Origin: Thiosocius teredinicola
GTDB taxonomy: Bacteria > Pseudomonadota > Gammaproteobacteria > Chromatiales > Chromatiaceae
Reading direction: 5' to 3'
Assembly: GCF_002009425.1 (NCBI RefSeq)
Contig: NZ_CP019936.1
Location: 2,901,297 to 2,965,296 of the forward strand
Length of the DNA stretch: 64,000 nucleotides
Below the pieces are notes generated by a model. The model saw only the letters and a list, made by a program, of their open reading frames with translations, was not told the DNA's origin and did no database searches. Made by a program: the position numbers and the translations under genes. Below are positions 50,016-59,628 of the stretch, piece after piece. Position 1 is the first letter of the stretch; every line of letters starts with the position of its first letter.

Positions 50016-50935
50016 GCCAGGCTCTCCTCGAATTGCTCACGATACTCGTTCACCTGCTCGGCGGTCAGCAGGAACACCCCGTCGCCGCCGCGCTCGAAAT
50101 CCAGCCACAAAAACGGCACATCGGGATAGCGAGCCATCAGCAGATCGGCACTGGCGCCGACTTCGATCACGATGATACCACCGGGCTGAAGGTAATCGGC
50201 GGCTCCCGCCAGGATGCGCGCGACGACATCCATACCGTCGTCGCCTGCTTCGAGGCCGAGCTCCGGCTCATGCCGGTACTCTGCCGGCAAGGTCGCCATC
50301 TCGCGGGTGCTGACGTACGGCGGATTGCTGACGATCAGATCGTAGCGCTCGCCGTCGAGCCCATCGAACACGTCGGCGTGCAGCGCACGCACCCGGTTAT
50401 CGAGTTGGTGGCGTTCGATATTGCGCGCCGCCACGTCGAGCGCGGCCTGCGAGATGTCGCCGAGATCCACCAGGGCGTTCGGAAAGGCATAAGCGCAGGC
50501 GATACCGATGCAGCCACTGCCGCAGCACAGGTCCAACACGCTGCCGACGTGATCGGCATCCAGCCACGGTTGAAAGCCTTCCTCGATCAACTCGGCGATC
50601 GGCGACCGCGGGATCAGCACGTTTTCATCGACGAAGAATTTCAGCCCGGCAAAACGCGCCTCGCCGATCAGGTAGGCCGCCGGTACGCGCAGATCGACGC
50701 GCTCGGTAAACAGCCCTTCGATGCGCGCCGCCTCATCGCCGGTGACACGTGCATTGAGATAGTCCGCCGGCAGATCGTGATCCAGGTGCAGCGAATGCAG
50801 CACCAGCGCGAGCGCTTCGTCGATCGCGTTGTCGGTGCCGTGTCCGTAGAAAAGACCGGCCTCATTGAACCGACTGGCGCCCCAACGGATCCAATCCCGT
50901 AGTGTTATCAGTTCATGTTGTTGAGGACTCTGCAT
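50012..50935 (-). CDS. prmB: 50S ribosomal protein L3 N5-glutamine methyltransferase
   Basis: A 307-residue HemK/PrmB-family enzyme that methylates a Gln side chain of ribosomal protein L3. Family marks are PAAYLIGEARFAGLKFFVDENVLIPRSPIAELIEEGF, motif I VLDLCCGSGCIGIACAYAFP and the NPPY motif in YDLIVSNPPYVSTREM that holds the target amide. The Arg-Ser-Pro of LIPRSPIAE separates PrmB from PrmC (usually PRPDTE). ATG 50935 (MQSPQQHELITLRDWIRWG) follows GGGAG; an upstream ATG at 50974 is less likely. Confidence 0.93.
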   Translation of the reverse strand: MQSPQQHELITLRDWIRWGASRFNEAGLFYGHGTDNAIDEALALVLHSLHLDHDLPADYLNARVTGDEAARIEGLFTERVDLRVPAAYLIGEARFAGLKFFVDENVLIPRSPIAELIEEGFQPWLDADHVGSVLDLCCGSGCIGIACAYAFPNALVDLGDISQAALDVAARNIERHQLDNRVRALHADVFDGLDGERYDLIVSNPPYVSTREMATLPAEYRHEPELGLEAGDDGMDVVARILAGAADYLQPGGIIVIEVGASADLLMARYPDVPFLWLDFERGGDGVFLLTAEQVNEYREQFEESLA

Positions 50936-51038
50936 GCCCGCTCCCATTGATGCCCTACCCCGATTCGTCGGCACCGGTAGATTTCAGACCTTGCTGCCGG
51001 TGGCGCGGCGCACACTATAGTCGCAAAGCTGCTTTCCT

Positions 51039-51044
51039 TATACT
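51039..51044 (+). promoter_or_regulatory. -10 element of the histidine kinase promoter
   Basis: TATACT predicts a start near 51051, after all upstream ATG codons in the kinase frame; it supports the TTG start at 51094. The -35 region is weak. Confidence 0.5.
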
Positions 51045-51093
51045 TTGGCCCACACAGGCGACGCCGCAACCCCACGACGGTCAGGACATCCTT

Positions 51094-53073
51094 TTGCCGA
51101 AAATCTTCCACTCTCTGAAACTGCAGATCATTGTCGCAATCGCTGTGCTGACCGCGCTGTTTGCCGCCTCCACGCTGTATTCCCTGCATGTGATCGACCA
51201 GCAGCACAGTGACGACGTGCTGGTTCAGCTCGCCGGCCGGGTGCATTTCAATCAGCAACACCTGACCGTACAAGCGATGCGCTACCGCGAGAACGCACCG
51301 CGCGACTATCCCAGCTACTACCGCGACCTGCGGCTGTACTTCGAAGATCTGAAAAAGACCCGCACCGAACTCGATCAACTGATCACTGCGTTCGCCAACA
51401 ACCGCTTCGACGCGTCGCTGACCGGGCGGCACATGGCGATGCAGCCGCACCTGCCGCCCGAATCGCACGCCGTCGCCGGGCAGCTCGCGGCGGAATGGGA
51501 GAGTTTCATGCAGCAGTTCGATGAGCGCATCGGGCCGGACAAGGACGAACCCCGTCTCGAGTGGGCGGCGGAATTGATCGGTGAGCAGAACGAGACGTTG
51601 GAAAAGATCTCGCAGACGCTGATGTCGACACTCAAGAAAGACGTCGAGGCCCGCGCACAATGGGCCTACATGGTAAACCGCCTGCTGCTCGGCGCGGCGC
51701 TGCTGGTATCGGTCGGCATCGCCGTCTGGTTCTATCGCGGTGTCATGGCGCCGATGACGACCACCGTCGAGGGCTTTAAGCAGGTCGCCAACGGTGATTT
51801 CTCGCACCGCGTACCGGTGCTGCGTAACAACGAAATCGGCTGGCTGGCGAGCGCCTTCAACCACCTCGCGACCCGCATGGATGGCCTACGCAAATTGTTG
51901 ACCCGCCTTGAACAGGGCGCCGATCTCGAGGGCACGTTGAAAACCCTGTCGGAGACGCTGCCACCGTTGATACCCGTCGACTGGATCGGCGTATTGATCA
52001 TCGCGCCGGGCGGCGATATCTATCTCGAGAAGGCGTACAGCGACGGCAAGCCCGAACCGATCGGGCGGCTGCGCTTTCACCCCGATCAGACGCTGCTCGA
52101 AGAGTGCATCAACACCAGCGAACCGCTGCACATCCCCGATGTCCGCGAGACCTCGCAACTCTCCGAAAGCTATGTCTTCCTACGCAAACTGGCAGAACTG
52201 GGCAGGCGCGATGCGATCTTTCTGCCGATCAGTAACAGCGCCGGTGTGCACGGGGTTGCGGTGTTTGCCAGCCGCTACCCAAACAACTACCGTACCGAAC
52301 ACCTTGCCTTGTTGCGTAACCTCGGCGTGCTCGTCGGCATCAGCCTGGGCCGCACCATCCAGCTTGTCGAAAACGCACGCCTGGCGACCATCGGTCAATT
52401 CGCATCCGGCATCGTGCACGAGATTCGCAATCCGCTGGCGACTATCGGTTTGGCGCTGGAGCATTTCGAGGGGCTCGACGGCCTGCCGCAAGGCGCGCAG
52501 AAACGGCTGACGCTCGCATCGAATGAGGTCGCCCGCCTGGAACGGTTACTGGCCGACATACTGCTGTACGCCAAGCCGATGACACTGCAGCGCGAGATAC
52601 AGGACGTATGCAGCATCGTCAGCGAAACCATCAGTGCCGATGACGAGCACCACGAACGCACCTTGTTCGAAGTGAATCCCTGCCCGCCGATCCCCGTCGA
52701 CGCCGACCGCTTGCGGCAGGTGCTCATCAACCTGGTAAACAATGCCAGACAGGCCAGCCCGCCGGGCGAGCCGATAAGAATCAGTTGCGCCACCATCGGT
52801 GACAGCTGGGTCGAGATCACCATCGCCAACGCGGGCGAACCGATCCCGCCGAAAACGCTCGAGCGCGTGTTCGAACCGTTCTTTACATCGCGCACACACG
52901 GTACGGGCCTGGGACTGCCGATATCGCAGCGCATTGTGGCTGCACACGGCGGCGAGATCGAATTGAAATCGGATGAAGGTGGAACGCGGGCAGTGGTGCG
53001 CCTGCCGACCGAGGCAGGCGCGGAGGAATCGACGCTATTCGATCAGGCAGCGCTGGACGCTGAGTCGGCCTGA
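51094..53073 (+). CDS. Sensor histidine kinase with HAMP and GAF domains
   Basis: A membrane sensor kinase of about 659 residues. A first helix (about 10-30) and a second (about 192-212) bracket a helical periplasmic domain; HAMP about 212-265; a GAF-like domain about 280-420; HisKA with the phospho-acceptor His in ASGIVHEIRNPLATIGLALEHF; an HATPase domain with RQVLINLVNNARQASPPG (N box), VFEPFFTSRTHGTGLGLPISQRIVAAHGG (F and G boxes). The ligand is unknown. No response regulator gene adjoins it. The start is probably TTG at 51094, with AGGA 8 bp upstream; the frame is open from 50902 but that part lacks sense and overlaps prmB. Its last 31 bp overlap iscU on the other strand. Confidence 0.88.
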   Translation: MPKIFHSLKLQIIVAIAVLTALFAASTLYSLHVIDQQHSDDVLVQLAGRVHFNQQHLTVQAMRYRENAPRDYPSYYRDLRLYFEDLKKTRTELDQLITAFANNRFDASLTGRHMAMQPHLPPESHAVAGQLAAEWESFMQQFDERIGPDKDEPRLEWAAELIGEQNETLEKISQTLMSTLKKDVEARAQWAYMVNRLLLGAALLVSVGIAVWFYRGVMAPMTTTVEGFKQVANGDFSHRVPVLRNNEIGWLASAFNHLATRMDGLRKLLTRLEQGADLEGTLKTLSETLPPLIPVDWIGVLIIAPGGDIYLEKAYSDGKPEPIGRLRFHPDQTLLEECINTSEPLHIPDVRETSQLSESYVFLRKLAELGRRDAIFLPISNSAGVHGVAVFASRYPNNYRTEHLALLRNLGVLVGISLGRTIQLVENARLATIGQFASGIVHEIRNPLATIGLALEHFEGLDGLPQGAQKRLTLASNEVARLERLLADILLYAKPMTLQREIQDVCSIVSETISADDEHHERTLFEVNPCPPIPVDADRLRQVLINLVNNARQASPPGEPIRISCATIGDSWVEITIANAGEPIPPKTLERVFEPFFTSRTHGTGLGLPISQRIVAAHGGEIELKSDEGGTRAVVRLPTEAGAEESTLFDQAALDAESA

Positions 53074-53450
53074 CCCTGCTTGGATTGATAGTCGGCGATC
53101 GCTGCCTTGATGGCGTCTTCGGCGAGTACCGAGCAATGTACTTTGACCGGCGGCAACGCCAGCTCTTCGGCGATCTCGGAGTTTTTGATCTGCCGCGCCT
53201 CGTCGAGCGTCTTGCCCTTGACCCACTCGGTAAGCAGTGAGCTGGATGCAATCGCCGAACCGCAGCCGTAGGTCTTGAACTTGGCGTCTTCGATCACACC
53301 CTGACCGTTCACCTGGATCTGCAGACGCATCACATCGCCGCAGGCAGGTGCGCCGACCATACCGGTACCGACGTTGACCGCCGCTTTGTCGAGCACCCCG
53401 ACATTGCGCGGGTTTTCGTAGTGGTCGATGACCTTGTCACTGTAAGCCAT
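53043..53450 (-). CDS. iscU: Fe-S cluster assembly scaffold IscU
   Basis: A 135-residue scaffold on which 2Fe-2S clusters are built. C37 (GAPACGDVM with D39), C63 (YGCGSAIASSS) and C106 are the cluster ligands, and LPPVKVHC (99-106) is the motif recognised by HscA. The C-terminal extension QSKQGQADSASSAA is slightly longer than usual. It follows iscR by 84 bp with a hairpin between; no iscS is present there, and no iscA, hscBA or fdx follows. It overlaps the 3' end of the converging kinase gene by 31 bp. Confidence 0.96.
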   Translation of the reverse strand: MAYSDKVIDHYENPRNVGVLDKAAVNVGTGMVGAPACGDVMRLQIQVNGQGVIEDAKFKTYGCGSAIASSSLLTEWVKGKTLDEARQIKNSEIAEELALPPVKVHCSVLAEDAIKAAIADYQSKQGQADSASSAA

Positions 53451-53488
53451 GGTTACTCACCCCAAATCAGAGATATGCGCAGGCGAAA

Positions 53489-53514
53489 GCGGTGGCCGGC
53501 AAGCCAGCCACCGC
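53489..53514 (-). repeat. Hairpin between iscR and iscU
   Basis: GCGGTGGC (53489-53496) and GCCACCGC (53507-53514) form a perfect 8-bp stem with a 10-nt loop; TTTC follows on the reverse strand. It lies where other genomes have iscS. In E. coli a structured iscR-iscS gap protects the iscR part of the transcript; a similar role here is inference. Confidence 0.55.
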
Positions 53515-53534
53515 CCCACTCGGATCGCATCATT

Positions 53535-54008
53535 TTACGCCGCTTCGGTCTTCAGGCCGACAACCTTGGATTCGGCCTTCTTCTCACGACGCGCCGCTTC
53601 GCGTACTTCGCCGCGCTCGACCAGATCGTGCAGCGTGATGTCGCTGAGGAAGATGAAGATCTGCTGGCTCAGGTCGTCCCACAGGCTGTGGGTCAGACAG
53701 CGCTGCCCGTCCTGGCAGTTCTGACGTCCCTTACAGCGCGTGAACTCGACCCATTCGTCGACCGCGCAGATGATGTCGGCGATCGAAATCTCGTCGGATT
53801 CGCGGCCGAGGTAATAGCCGCCACCCGGGCCACGTACACCGCGCACCAGGCCTTTGCCGCGCAGCGCAGCGAACAACTGCTCAAGATACGAGAGCGAGAT
53901 GCCCTGGTTCTCCGAGATGTCTGCCAGGGTGACCGGTCCCTGCTTGCCGTTGATCGCCAGGTCCAGCATCGCGGTCACTGCATAACGGCCTTTGGTTGAA
54001 AGTCGCAT
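53535..54008 (-). CDS. iscR: Fe-S cluster-sensing transcription regulator IscR
   Basis: A 157-residue Rrf2-family regulator. The winged helix is [19 protein letters not shown] ... [31 protein letters not shown]. The cluster ligands C92, C98, C104 and H107 ([20 protein letters not shown]) match E. coli numbering. Holo-IscR represses Fe-S assembly genes; apo-IscR activates others. ATG 54008 gives the standard N-terminus; 12 upstream codons in frame are discarded. The 158-bp region upstream carries its promoter. Confidence 0.96.
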   Translation of the reverse strand: MRLSTKGRYAVTAMLDLAINGKQGPVTLADISENQGISLSYLEQLFAALRGKGLVRGVRGPGGGYYLGRESDEISIADIICAVDEWVEFTRCKGRQNCQDGQRCLTHSLWDDLSQQIFIFLSDITLHDLVERGEVREAARREKKAESKVVGLKTEAA

Positions 54009-54069
54009 AGTCGATTCCTCGTGTGTTGCACGGATGCCGTGCAATTACCTAGTAATTTGCTCGGATAAG

Positions 54070-54099
54070 AAATTAGCAGTAACCGAGGAAATTAGTCAA
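54070..54099 (-). promoter_or_regulatory. iscR promoter
   Basis: On the reverse strand -35 TTGACT (54094-54099) and -10-like TAATTT (54070-54075) are 18 bp apart in an AT-rich island. IscR type 1 sites usually overlap this region; I could not fit a convincing full site. The spacer from here to 54246 shows no gene. Confidence 0.5.
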
Positions 54100-54246
54100 C
54101 ATTAAATTTGTCCATATCCTGTCCAAGATGACCTGGACACAGCGGACTTTGGGCGGGAAAAGCTGTTGCAGAGAGAACCAAATTCCAGAACGACACCGCG
54201 ACAAAATACCGCGGCGGGTAATGTAATCAGCGTTTTTGCAGGACGC

Positions 54247-54729
54247 TCAGGTGAGACCCAGGGCGGGCTCGCGCAGGGCGCTCACGTCGTCGACGAACAG
54301 ATGGCCCTGACGAACACAGAACGCCAGCCATTTCAGCACGAACAGGTTGAGGCGCCACTTGTTCAGCAGGCCCGGCGCCTCGTACAGGCGATCGGTCGGC
54401 AAGGTCTGCTGGCGCAGGTCTTCCACCTCGACCTGACGGGCATCATGGTAAACGCGCAGCAACGCATCCGGGTCGGACAGGTTGCCGTCGGAATGGGTAA
54501 AGCGGTAGGTCAGGCGGATCAGCGTGGTGTAGCGGGTCTGCTCGATGATGGTGAGATGCAGATCCTGGTGTTCGTCGCGCACCGAACAATGCTCGCCCTG
54601 CAGACGCTTGAGCTGTGGAATCAGGCTGAGCAGATACTGGTAGTTTTCTTCACACAACGCCTGCAGGTCACCAACAGACGGTGGCGTGTGCAACCAGCGG
54701 TGTAAATCTGTACGGCGACTGAACTGCAT
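54247..54729 (-). CDS. YqiB-like DUF1249 protein
   Basis: A 160-residue soluble protein matching the DUF1249/YqiB family: DLQALCEENYQYLLSLIPQL, then LHLTIIEQTRYTTLIRLTYRF, PDALLRVYHDARQVEVEDL and a C-terminal LNKWRLNLFVLKWLAFCVRQGHLF. In E. coli yqiB lies in the nudF-yqiB-cpdA-parE run, and its role is not established. Here it is followed by no nudF or cpdA; thioredoxin lies 79 bp upstream in the same direction. Complete length for the family. Confidence 0.85.
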   Translation of the reverse strand: MQFSRRTDLHRWLHTPPSVGDLQALCEENYQYLLSLIPQLKRLQGEHCSVRDEHQDLHLTIIEQTRYTTLIRLTYRFTHSDGNLSDPDALLRVYHDARQVEVEDLRQQTLPTDRLYEAPGLLNKWRLNLFVLKWLAFCVRQGHLFVDDVSALREPALGLT

Positions 54730-54808
54730 GGCTCTACCTGGCGAACATCAGGTCTCAGTATAGCCGCCGCACGTGACCGGGGTGCGAATCACCCCGGCTT
54801 GGGAAGGG

Positions 54809-55183
54809 TCAGGCCTGGCTGCCGGATTGCTGATCTGCGACCTGGCGGCGCACTTCGTCCATGTCGAGTTCGCCGGCCTTGGTAACCAGTTCACGGAAGG
54901 CCGACTCGGGCAATGCGCCGGCTTCGCTGAAGATGATGATCTTGTCACGGAAGATCATCAGCGTCGGGATTGAGCGAATCTGGAAATGCCCCGCGATCTC
55001 CTGTTCGTCTTCGGTGTTGACCTTGGCGAACACGATATCCGGGTGATCTTCAGAGACCTTTTCGTAGGTCGGCGCGAACGACCGGCAAGGACCACACCAC
55101 GGCGCCCAGAAATCCACGATCACGAATTCGTTGTTGGTCACAACTTCTTCGAAGTTGTCTTTGGTCAGCTCGACGACAGCCAT
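54809..55183 (-). CDS. Thioredoxin family protein
   Basis: A 124-residue thioredoxin with the WCGPC active site at 29-33 (IVDFWAPWCGPCRSFAPTYEKV), the cis-Pro in RSIPTLMIF, and the C-terminal tail DMDEVRRQVADQQSGSQA, longer than E. coli TrxA (109). It reduces protein disulfides in the cytosol. The Lys of the usual CGPCK is Arg followed by Ser (CGPCRS), so it may be a second thioredoxin rather than the main TrxA. ATG 55183 follows GGGAG; the frame continues 12 codons upstream without family sequence. Confidence 0.92.
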   Translation of the reverse strand: MAVVELTKDNFEEVVTNNEFVIVDFWAPWCGPCRSFAPTYEKVSEDHPDIVFAKVNTEDEQEIAGHFQIRSIPTLMIFRDKIIIFSEAGALPESAFRELVTKAGELDMDEVRRQVADQQSGSQA

Positions 55184-55257
55184 GGCGGTCTCCCGGAAAC
55201 TTGAGTCAATAAGCGCCAAAGTATATCACAGAGCGCTAATTTACGCCGAAAGCACAA

Positions 55258-55280
55258 AAGCCCGGAGTTACCCGGGCCTT
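55258..55280 (-). terminator. Terminator after adk
   Basis: GCCCGG (55260-55265) pairs with CCGGGC (55272-55277); on the reverse strand TTTTGTGCTTT follows. It separates adk from the thioredoxin gene. Confidence 0.75.
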
Positions 55281-55308
55281 TGCTTCGTGACAGGCGTGAT
55301 TCAGGTGA

Positions 55309-55989
<681 letters not shown>

Positions 55990-56132
55990 CTAGGGTGCGG
56001 AGTCTGCCACACGGGAAGCAGAAGTCACCATTCGAGCGTCTGAATAGGTCGATTCAGGGTGTTTATCAATAGTTACTGATAAAGTGACGCAATGCTCATC
56101 GCGCAAAAATCGCGAAACGGCGAGCCTACTAT

Positions 56133-56603
56133 TTATAGATGCCGATCGATTCCATGCGCCTTCAGGCCCCAGGCAAACAGCGAACCCAGGCGACGGTCGG
56201 TCTGGCGCAGGCGACAGGTAAGGATGTTGAACAACTCTTTCAGCACCACGTAGCCGAATTCGGGGTGATGGTCGAGATAGTCTGCGAGGGCTTCGGCCTG
56301 GTAAACCAACAGGTCGCACGGCTCGACCGACACCACCGTCGCCAGGCGCGGGCCGTCGTCGAACAGGCTGAGTTCACCGAACACCTCCTGCTCGCCCAGA
56401 TCGCAGATACCCGGCTGGATGTGACGCCGATCTTCGAGCTCGATGCGTTCGAGCACCCTGACACAGCCCCGCTCGATCAGATAGACGCCGCGTTCCTCGG
56501 AACCCTTTTCGATGATTGTCTGACCACCATCGTAGTGCCGGCGCTCGGCAATACCGCTTTCGACCAGTCGGGCATCGCTGAGGATGCTGTGGATATCGGA
56601 CAT
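56133..56603 (-). CDS. Cyclic-nucleotide-binding-fold protein without DNA-binding domain
   Basis: A 156-residue protein consisting almost only of a Crp-like beta-roll: GGQTIIEKGSEERGVYLIERGCVRVLER ... GEQEVFGELSLFDDGPRLATVVSVEPCDLLVY. The phosphate-binding cassette reads FGELSLFDDGPRLATVV, close to the classical FGELALL-RAATV. A helical tail (about 115-156) follows, with no HTH. Such stand-alone CNMP proteins usually regulate another protein by binding. Partner unknown. ATG 56603 has GAGG upstream; 13 more codons in frame are unlikely. Confidence 0.85.
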   Translation of the reverse strand: MSDIHSILSDARLVESGIAERRHYDGGQTIIEKGSEERGVYLIERGCVRVLERIELEDRRHIQPGICDLGEQEVFGELSLFDDGPRLATVVSVEPCDLLVYQAEALADYLDHHPEFGYVVLKELFNILTCRLRQTDRRLGSLFAWGLKAHGIDRHL

Positions 56604-56812
56604 GTCGACCTCGCTGTGACTGCACGTTAAGCACCGGTACACAGCGCCCCGCCGGGAGTAAGCTGCTACGACTTGCCCGAAGAAGCTCCAGATGCATGTG
56701 TAACAAAGATATCACTTACACTGCCGGGCCACAGCGGCGCATGCTCGATCGCATTTGATAGACATCAGCCATTCAGACATGTCGCCGACACAACAAGCAG
56801 AAGGAGAATCGC

Positions 56813-57619
56813 GTGAAACTGGCCCGTTGTATCGACAGTGCAGGCAACACCCGCTGGGTACAGCCCCTCGACAATGGCCGCGCCCTCGCCTGCCATGGCG
56901 ACAATCTTTTTGACGGCCTGCGCCCCGGCGACGACGAGGTCGAGGTGACGCGCTGGCTGGCGCCGGTGCGCCCGACCGACATCTACTGCATCGGCCTGAA
57001 CTATCGTGCGCACGCCGCAGAGACCGGTGCCAAGCTGCCGGAGCATCCCGTGGTCTTTATGAAACCGAGCACGGCCGTAGCCGATCCCGATCAACCGATC
57101 CTGCTGCCGGCAGCCTGCGAACACGGCCCGGAAGTGGACTACGAAGCGGAGCTTGCCGTGATCATCGGCAAGACCGCGCGCAACGTGCCGGTCGATCGCG
57201 CGCTCGACTATGTGCTCGGCTATACCTGCGCCAACGATGTATCTGCGCGCCGCTGGCAGAAACACGCCGGCGGCGGTCAGTGGGTGCGCGGTAAGAGCTT
57301 CGATACCTTCTGCCCGCTCGGCCCGGTGCTGGTCACCGCCGACGAGATACCCGACCCACAGACGCTGCCGATCCGCTCGGTCCTCAACGGCGAGACGATG
57401 CAATCGAGCAACACCGGCGACATGATCTTCTCGGTAGCGGAGTTGATCGCCTTTCTGAGCCGCGACACCACGCTGATCCCGGGCACGGCGATTTTGACCG
57501 GCACACCGGAAGGCGTCGGCTTCGCGCGTAAACCGCCGGTCTACCTGGCCGACGGCGACCGCATCGAGGTCTCGATCGACGGCATCGGTACGCTGAGCAA
57601 TCCGGTAAAGAACGCCTGA
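56813..57619 (+). CDS. Fumarylacetoacetate hydrolase (FAH) family protein, copy 1
   Basis: A 268-residue member of the FAH superfamily of metal-dependent C-C hydrolases and decarboxylases. It has IYCIGLNYRAHAAETGAKLPEHPVVFMKPSTAV, the metal site EVDYEAELAVIIGKTARNV (about 104-122) and YTCANDVSARRWQ ... GKSFDTFCPLGPVLV, then ILTGTPEGVGFARKPPVYLADGD. The substrate may be a 2-hydroxyhepta-diene-dioate or oxaloacetate-like acid. Translation starts at GTG (56813) with AAGGAG 6 bp before it. The 209-bp spacer from the divergent CNMP gene shows no gene. A second, more divergent FAH protein lies at 61353. Confidence 0.9.
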   Translation: MKLARCIDSAGNTRWVQPLDNGRALACHGDNLFDGLRPGDDEVEVTRWLAPVRPTDIYCIGLNYRAHAAETGAKLPEHPVVFMKPSTAVADPDQPILLPAACEHGPEVDYEAELAVIIGKTARNVPVDRALDYVLGYTCANDVSARRWQKHAGGGQWVRGKSFDTFCPLGPVLVTADEIPDPQTLPIRSVLNGETMQSSNTGDMIFSVAELIAFLSRDTTLIPGTAILTGTPEGVGFARKPPVYLADGDRIEVSIDGIGTLSNPVKNA

Positions 57620-57633
57620 GCGCAGACACAAAA

Positions 57634-57657
57634 AAACCGGCGCCACAGCGCCGGTTT
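57634..57657. terminator. Bidirectional terminator between the FAH gene and htpG
   Basis: AAACCGGCGC (57634-57643) pairs with GCGCCGGTTT (57648-57657) over CACA; A-tract upstream and T residues downstream allow function for both converging genes. Confidence 0.88.
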
Positions 57658-57680
57658 CTGCATCAGCCGATCGATGAGGA

Positions 57681-59588
57681 TCAGGCCGACATATCGAGCA
57701 TCAGCCGGTTCAGGCGGTGGACGAAACCGGCCGGGTCTTCCAACTGACCACCTTCAGCCAGCAGTGCCTGGTCGAACACGACCTTGGCCAGCTCGGCGAA
57801 TTTGTCTTCGTCGGTCTCCTTGTCCATACGGTCGAGCAACGGGTGTTCGAGGTTGATCTCGATGATCGGCGTCGGCATCGGTGCATCCTGGCCGAGCTGC
57901 TTGAGTACGCGCGCCAGGTTCTGGCTCATGTCGTAGTGATCGACTACCAGGCAGGCCGGTGATTCGGTCAGGCGGCTCGACACGCGCACCTCTTTGACGG
58001 TGTCGCCCAGGGCCGTTTTGACGCGCTCGATCAGGTGCTTGTGCTCTTCGGTCGCCTTCTCGACCTTTTCCTTGTCTTCCTTGTCTTCGAGCTCACCCAG
58101 ATCGAGTTCACCCTTGGCGACCGACTGCAGGTGCTTGTCCTTGAAATCGGTCAGGTGCGAGACCAGCCATTCATCGACGCGGTCGGTCAGCAGCAATACC
58201 TCGATGCCCTTCTTCTTGAAGACCTCGAGATGCGGGCTGTTGCGCGCGGCCGACAGGGTGTCGGCAGTGATGTAGAAGATCTTCTCCTGCTTCTCTGCCA
58301 TGCGCTCGATGTACTGATCGAGCGAGACGTCCTGCGCGTCACCCTCCGACTTGGTCGTGGTGAAGCGCAGCAGGCCGGCGATCTTTTCGCGGTTGCCGAA
58401 GTCTTCGGCCGGACCTTCCTTCAGCACCTTGCCGAACTCGCGCCAGAACGTCTGGTACTTCTCGGCGTCGCCTTTGGCCAGCTTCTCCAGCAGACCGAGC
58501 ACACGCTTGACGTTGGCCGAGCGGATGCTGTCGATCTTCTTGTCGTGCTGCAGGATCTCGCGCGACACGTTCAGCGGCAGATCATCGGAGTCGACGACAC
58601 CTTTGACGAAGCGCAGGTAGTGCGGCATCAGCTTGTCGGCCTCGTCCATGATGAACACGCGACGCACATACAGCTTCACGCCGTGCTTCTGTTCGCGGTC
58701 CCACATGTCGAACGGCGCACGCGACGGCACGAACAGCAGCGACGAATACTCATTGGTGCCCTCGACGCGGTTGTGCGCCCAGGTCAGTGGGTCTTCGAAA
58801 TCGTGGCAGGTGTTCTTGTAGAACTCGTGGTACTCCTCGTCGGTGACGTCCGACTTGTTGCGCATCCACAGCGCCGTGCCGCGGTTGACCTGCTCCCACT
58901 CGGGCTTGGCGGGCTCTTCGCCCTCTTTAGGCTCCGGCACCTCGCCGAGCATCTCGACCGGGATTGCGATGTGGTCGGAAAATTTGTTGATGATGCTGCG
59001 CAGGCGCCAGCCATCGAGGAATTCTTTGTCTTCTTCGCGGATGTGCAGCACGATCTCGGTACCGCGCGCTGCGCGCTCGACGTTCTCGACCGTGTAGCTG
59101 CCCTCGCCGCTCGACTCCCAACGCACACCCTCGTCGGCCTGCATGCCGGCGCGACGGGTGGTCAGGGTGACCTTGTCGGCGACGATGAAGGCGGAATAAA
59201 AGCCGACACCGAACTGGCCGATGAGTTGGCTGTCCTTGGCCTTGTCACCCGACAGGTTCTCGAGGAATTTCTTGGTGCCCGAGCTGGCGATCGTGCCGAT
59301 GGTCTCGTTGACCTCCTGGCGGCTCATGCCGATGCCGTTGTCCTCGATCGTGATCGTGCCGGCTTCCTGATCGACCGCCACACGGATGCGCAGCGTCGCG
59401 TCGCCTTCATAGAGGGCGTCATTGCTGAGCGATTCGAAACGCAGCTTCTCAGCCGCGTCGGAGGCATTCGAGATCAGCTCCCGCAGAAAGATCTCTTTGT
59501 TGGAATAGAGTGAGCGGATCACCAGGTTCAGCACCTGGCTGACTTCGGCCTGAAAATCCAGGGTTTCCTTCTGCGCAGTCGCGGTCAT
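57681..59588 (-). CDS. htpG: Chaperone HtpG (Hsp90)
   Basis: A 635-residue bacterial Hsp90. The GHKL ATPase domain has [58 protein letters not shown] and the ATP-lid; the middle domain has [38 protein letters not shown]; a C-terminal dimer domain follows. ATG 59588 ([16 protein letters not shown]) follows GGAGGA; the 14 codons in frame upstream are excluded because the heat-shock start site lies just below them. Confidence 0.98.
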   Translation of the reverse strand: MTATAQKETLDFQAEVSQVLNLVIRSLYSNKEIFLRELISNASDAAEKLRFESLSNDALYEGDATLRIRVAVDQEAGTITIEDNGIGMSRQEVNETIGTIASSGTKKFLENLSGDKAKDSQLIGQFGVGFYSAFIVADKVTLTTRRAGMQADEGVRWESSGEGSYTVENVERAARGTEIVLHIREEDKEFLDGWRLRSIINKFSDHIAIPVEMLGEVPEPKEGEEPAKPEWEQVNRGTALWMRNKSDVTDEEYHEFYKNTCHDFEDPLTWAHNRVEGTNEYSSLLFVPSRAPFDMWDREQKHGVKLYVRRVFIMDEADKLMPHYLRFVKGVVDSDDLPLNVSREILQHDKKIDSIRSANVKRVLGLLEKLAKGDAEKYQTFWREFGKVLKEGPAEDFGNREKIAGLLRFTTTKSEGDAQDVSLDQYIERMAEKQEKIFYITADTLSAARNSPHLEVFKKKGIEVLLLTDRVDEWLVSHLTDFKDKHLQSVAKGELDLGELEDKEDKEKVEKATEEHKHLIERVKTALGDTVKEVRVSSRLTESPACLVVDHYDMSQNLARVLKQLGQDAPMPTPIIEINLEHPLLDRMDKETDEDKFAELAKVVFDQALLAEGGQLEDPAGFVHRLNRLMLDMSA

Positions 59589-59628
59589 TGTGGGGCGGTC
59601 CTCCAGAGGTTTTTCGCGATGGCGCGAC

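Noticed and set aside
50902-51093. 64-residue extension of the histidine kinase
   Set aside because: It overlaps the prmB start region and the predicted promoter and encodes no meaningful segment before the first membrane helix.
58035-59513. Long forward open frame of 492 codons opposite htpG
   Set aside because: htpG is certain on the other strand; long antisense frames are common in GC-rich coding DNA, and the translated product shows no family motif.
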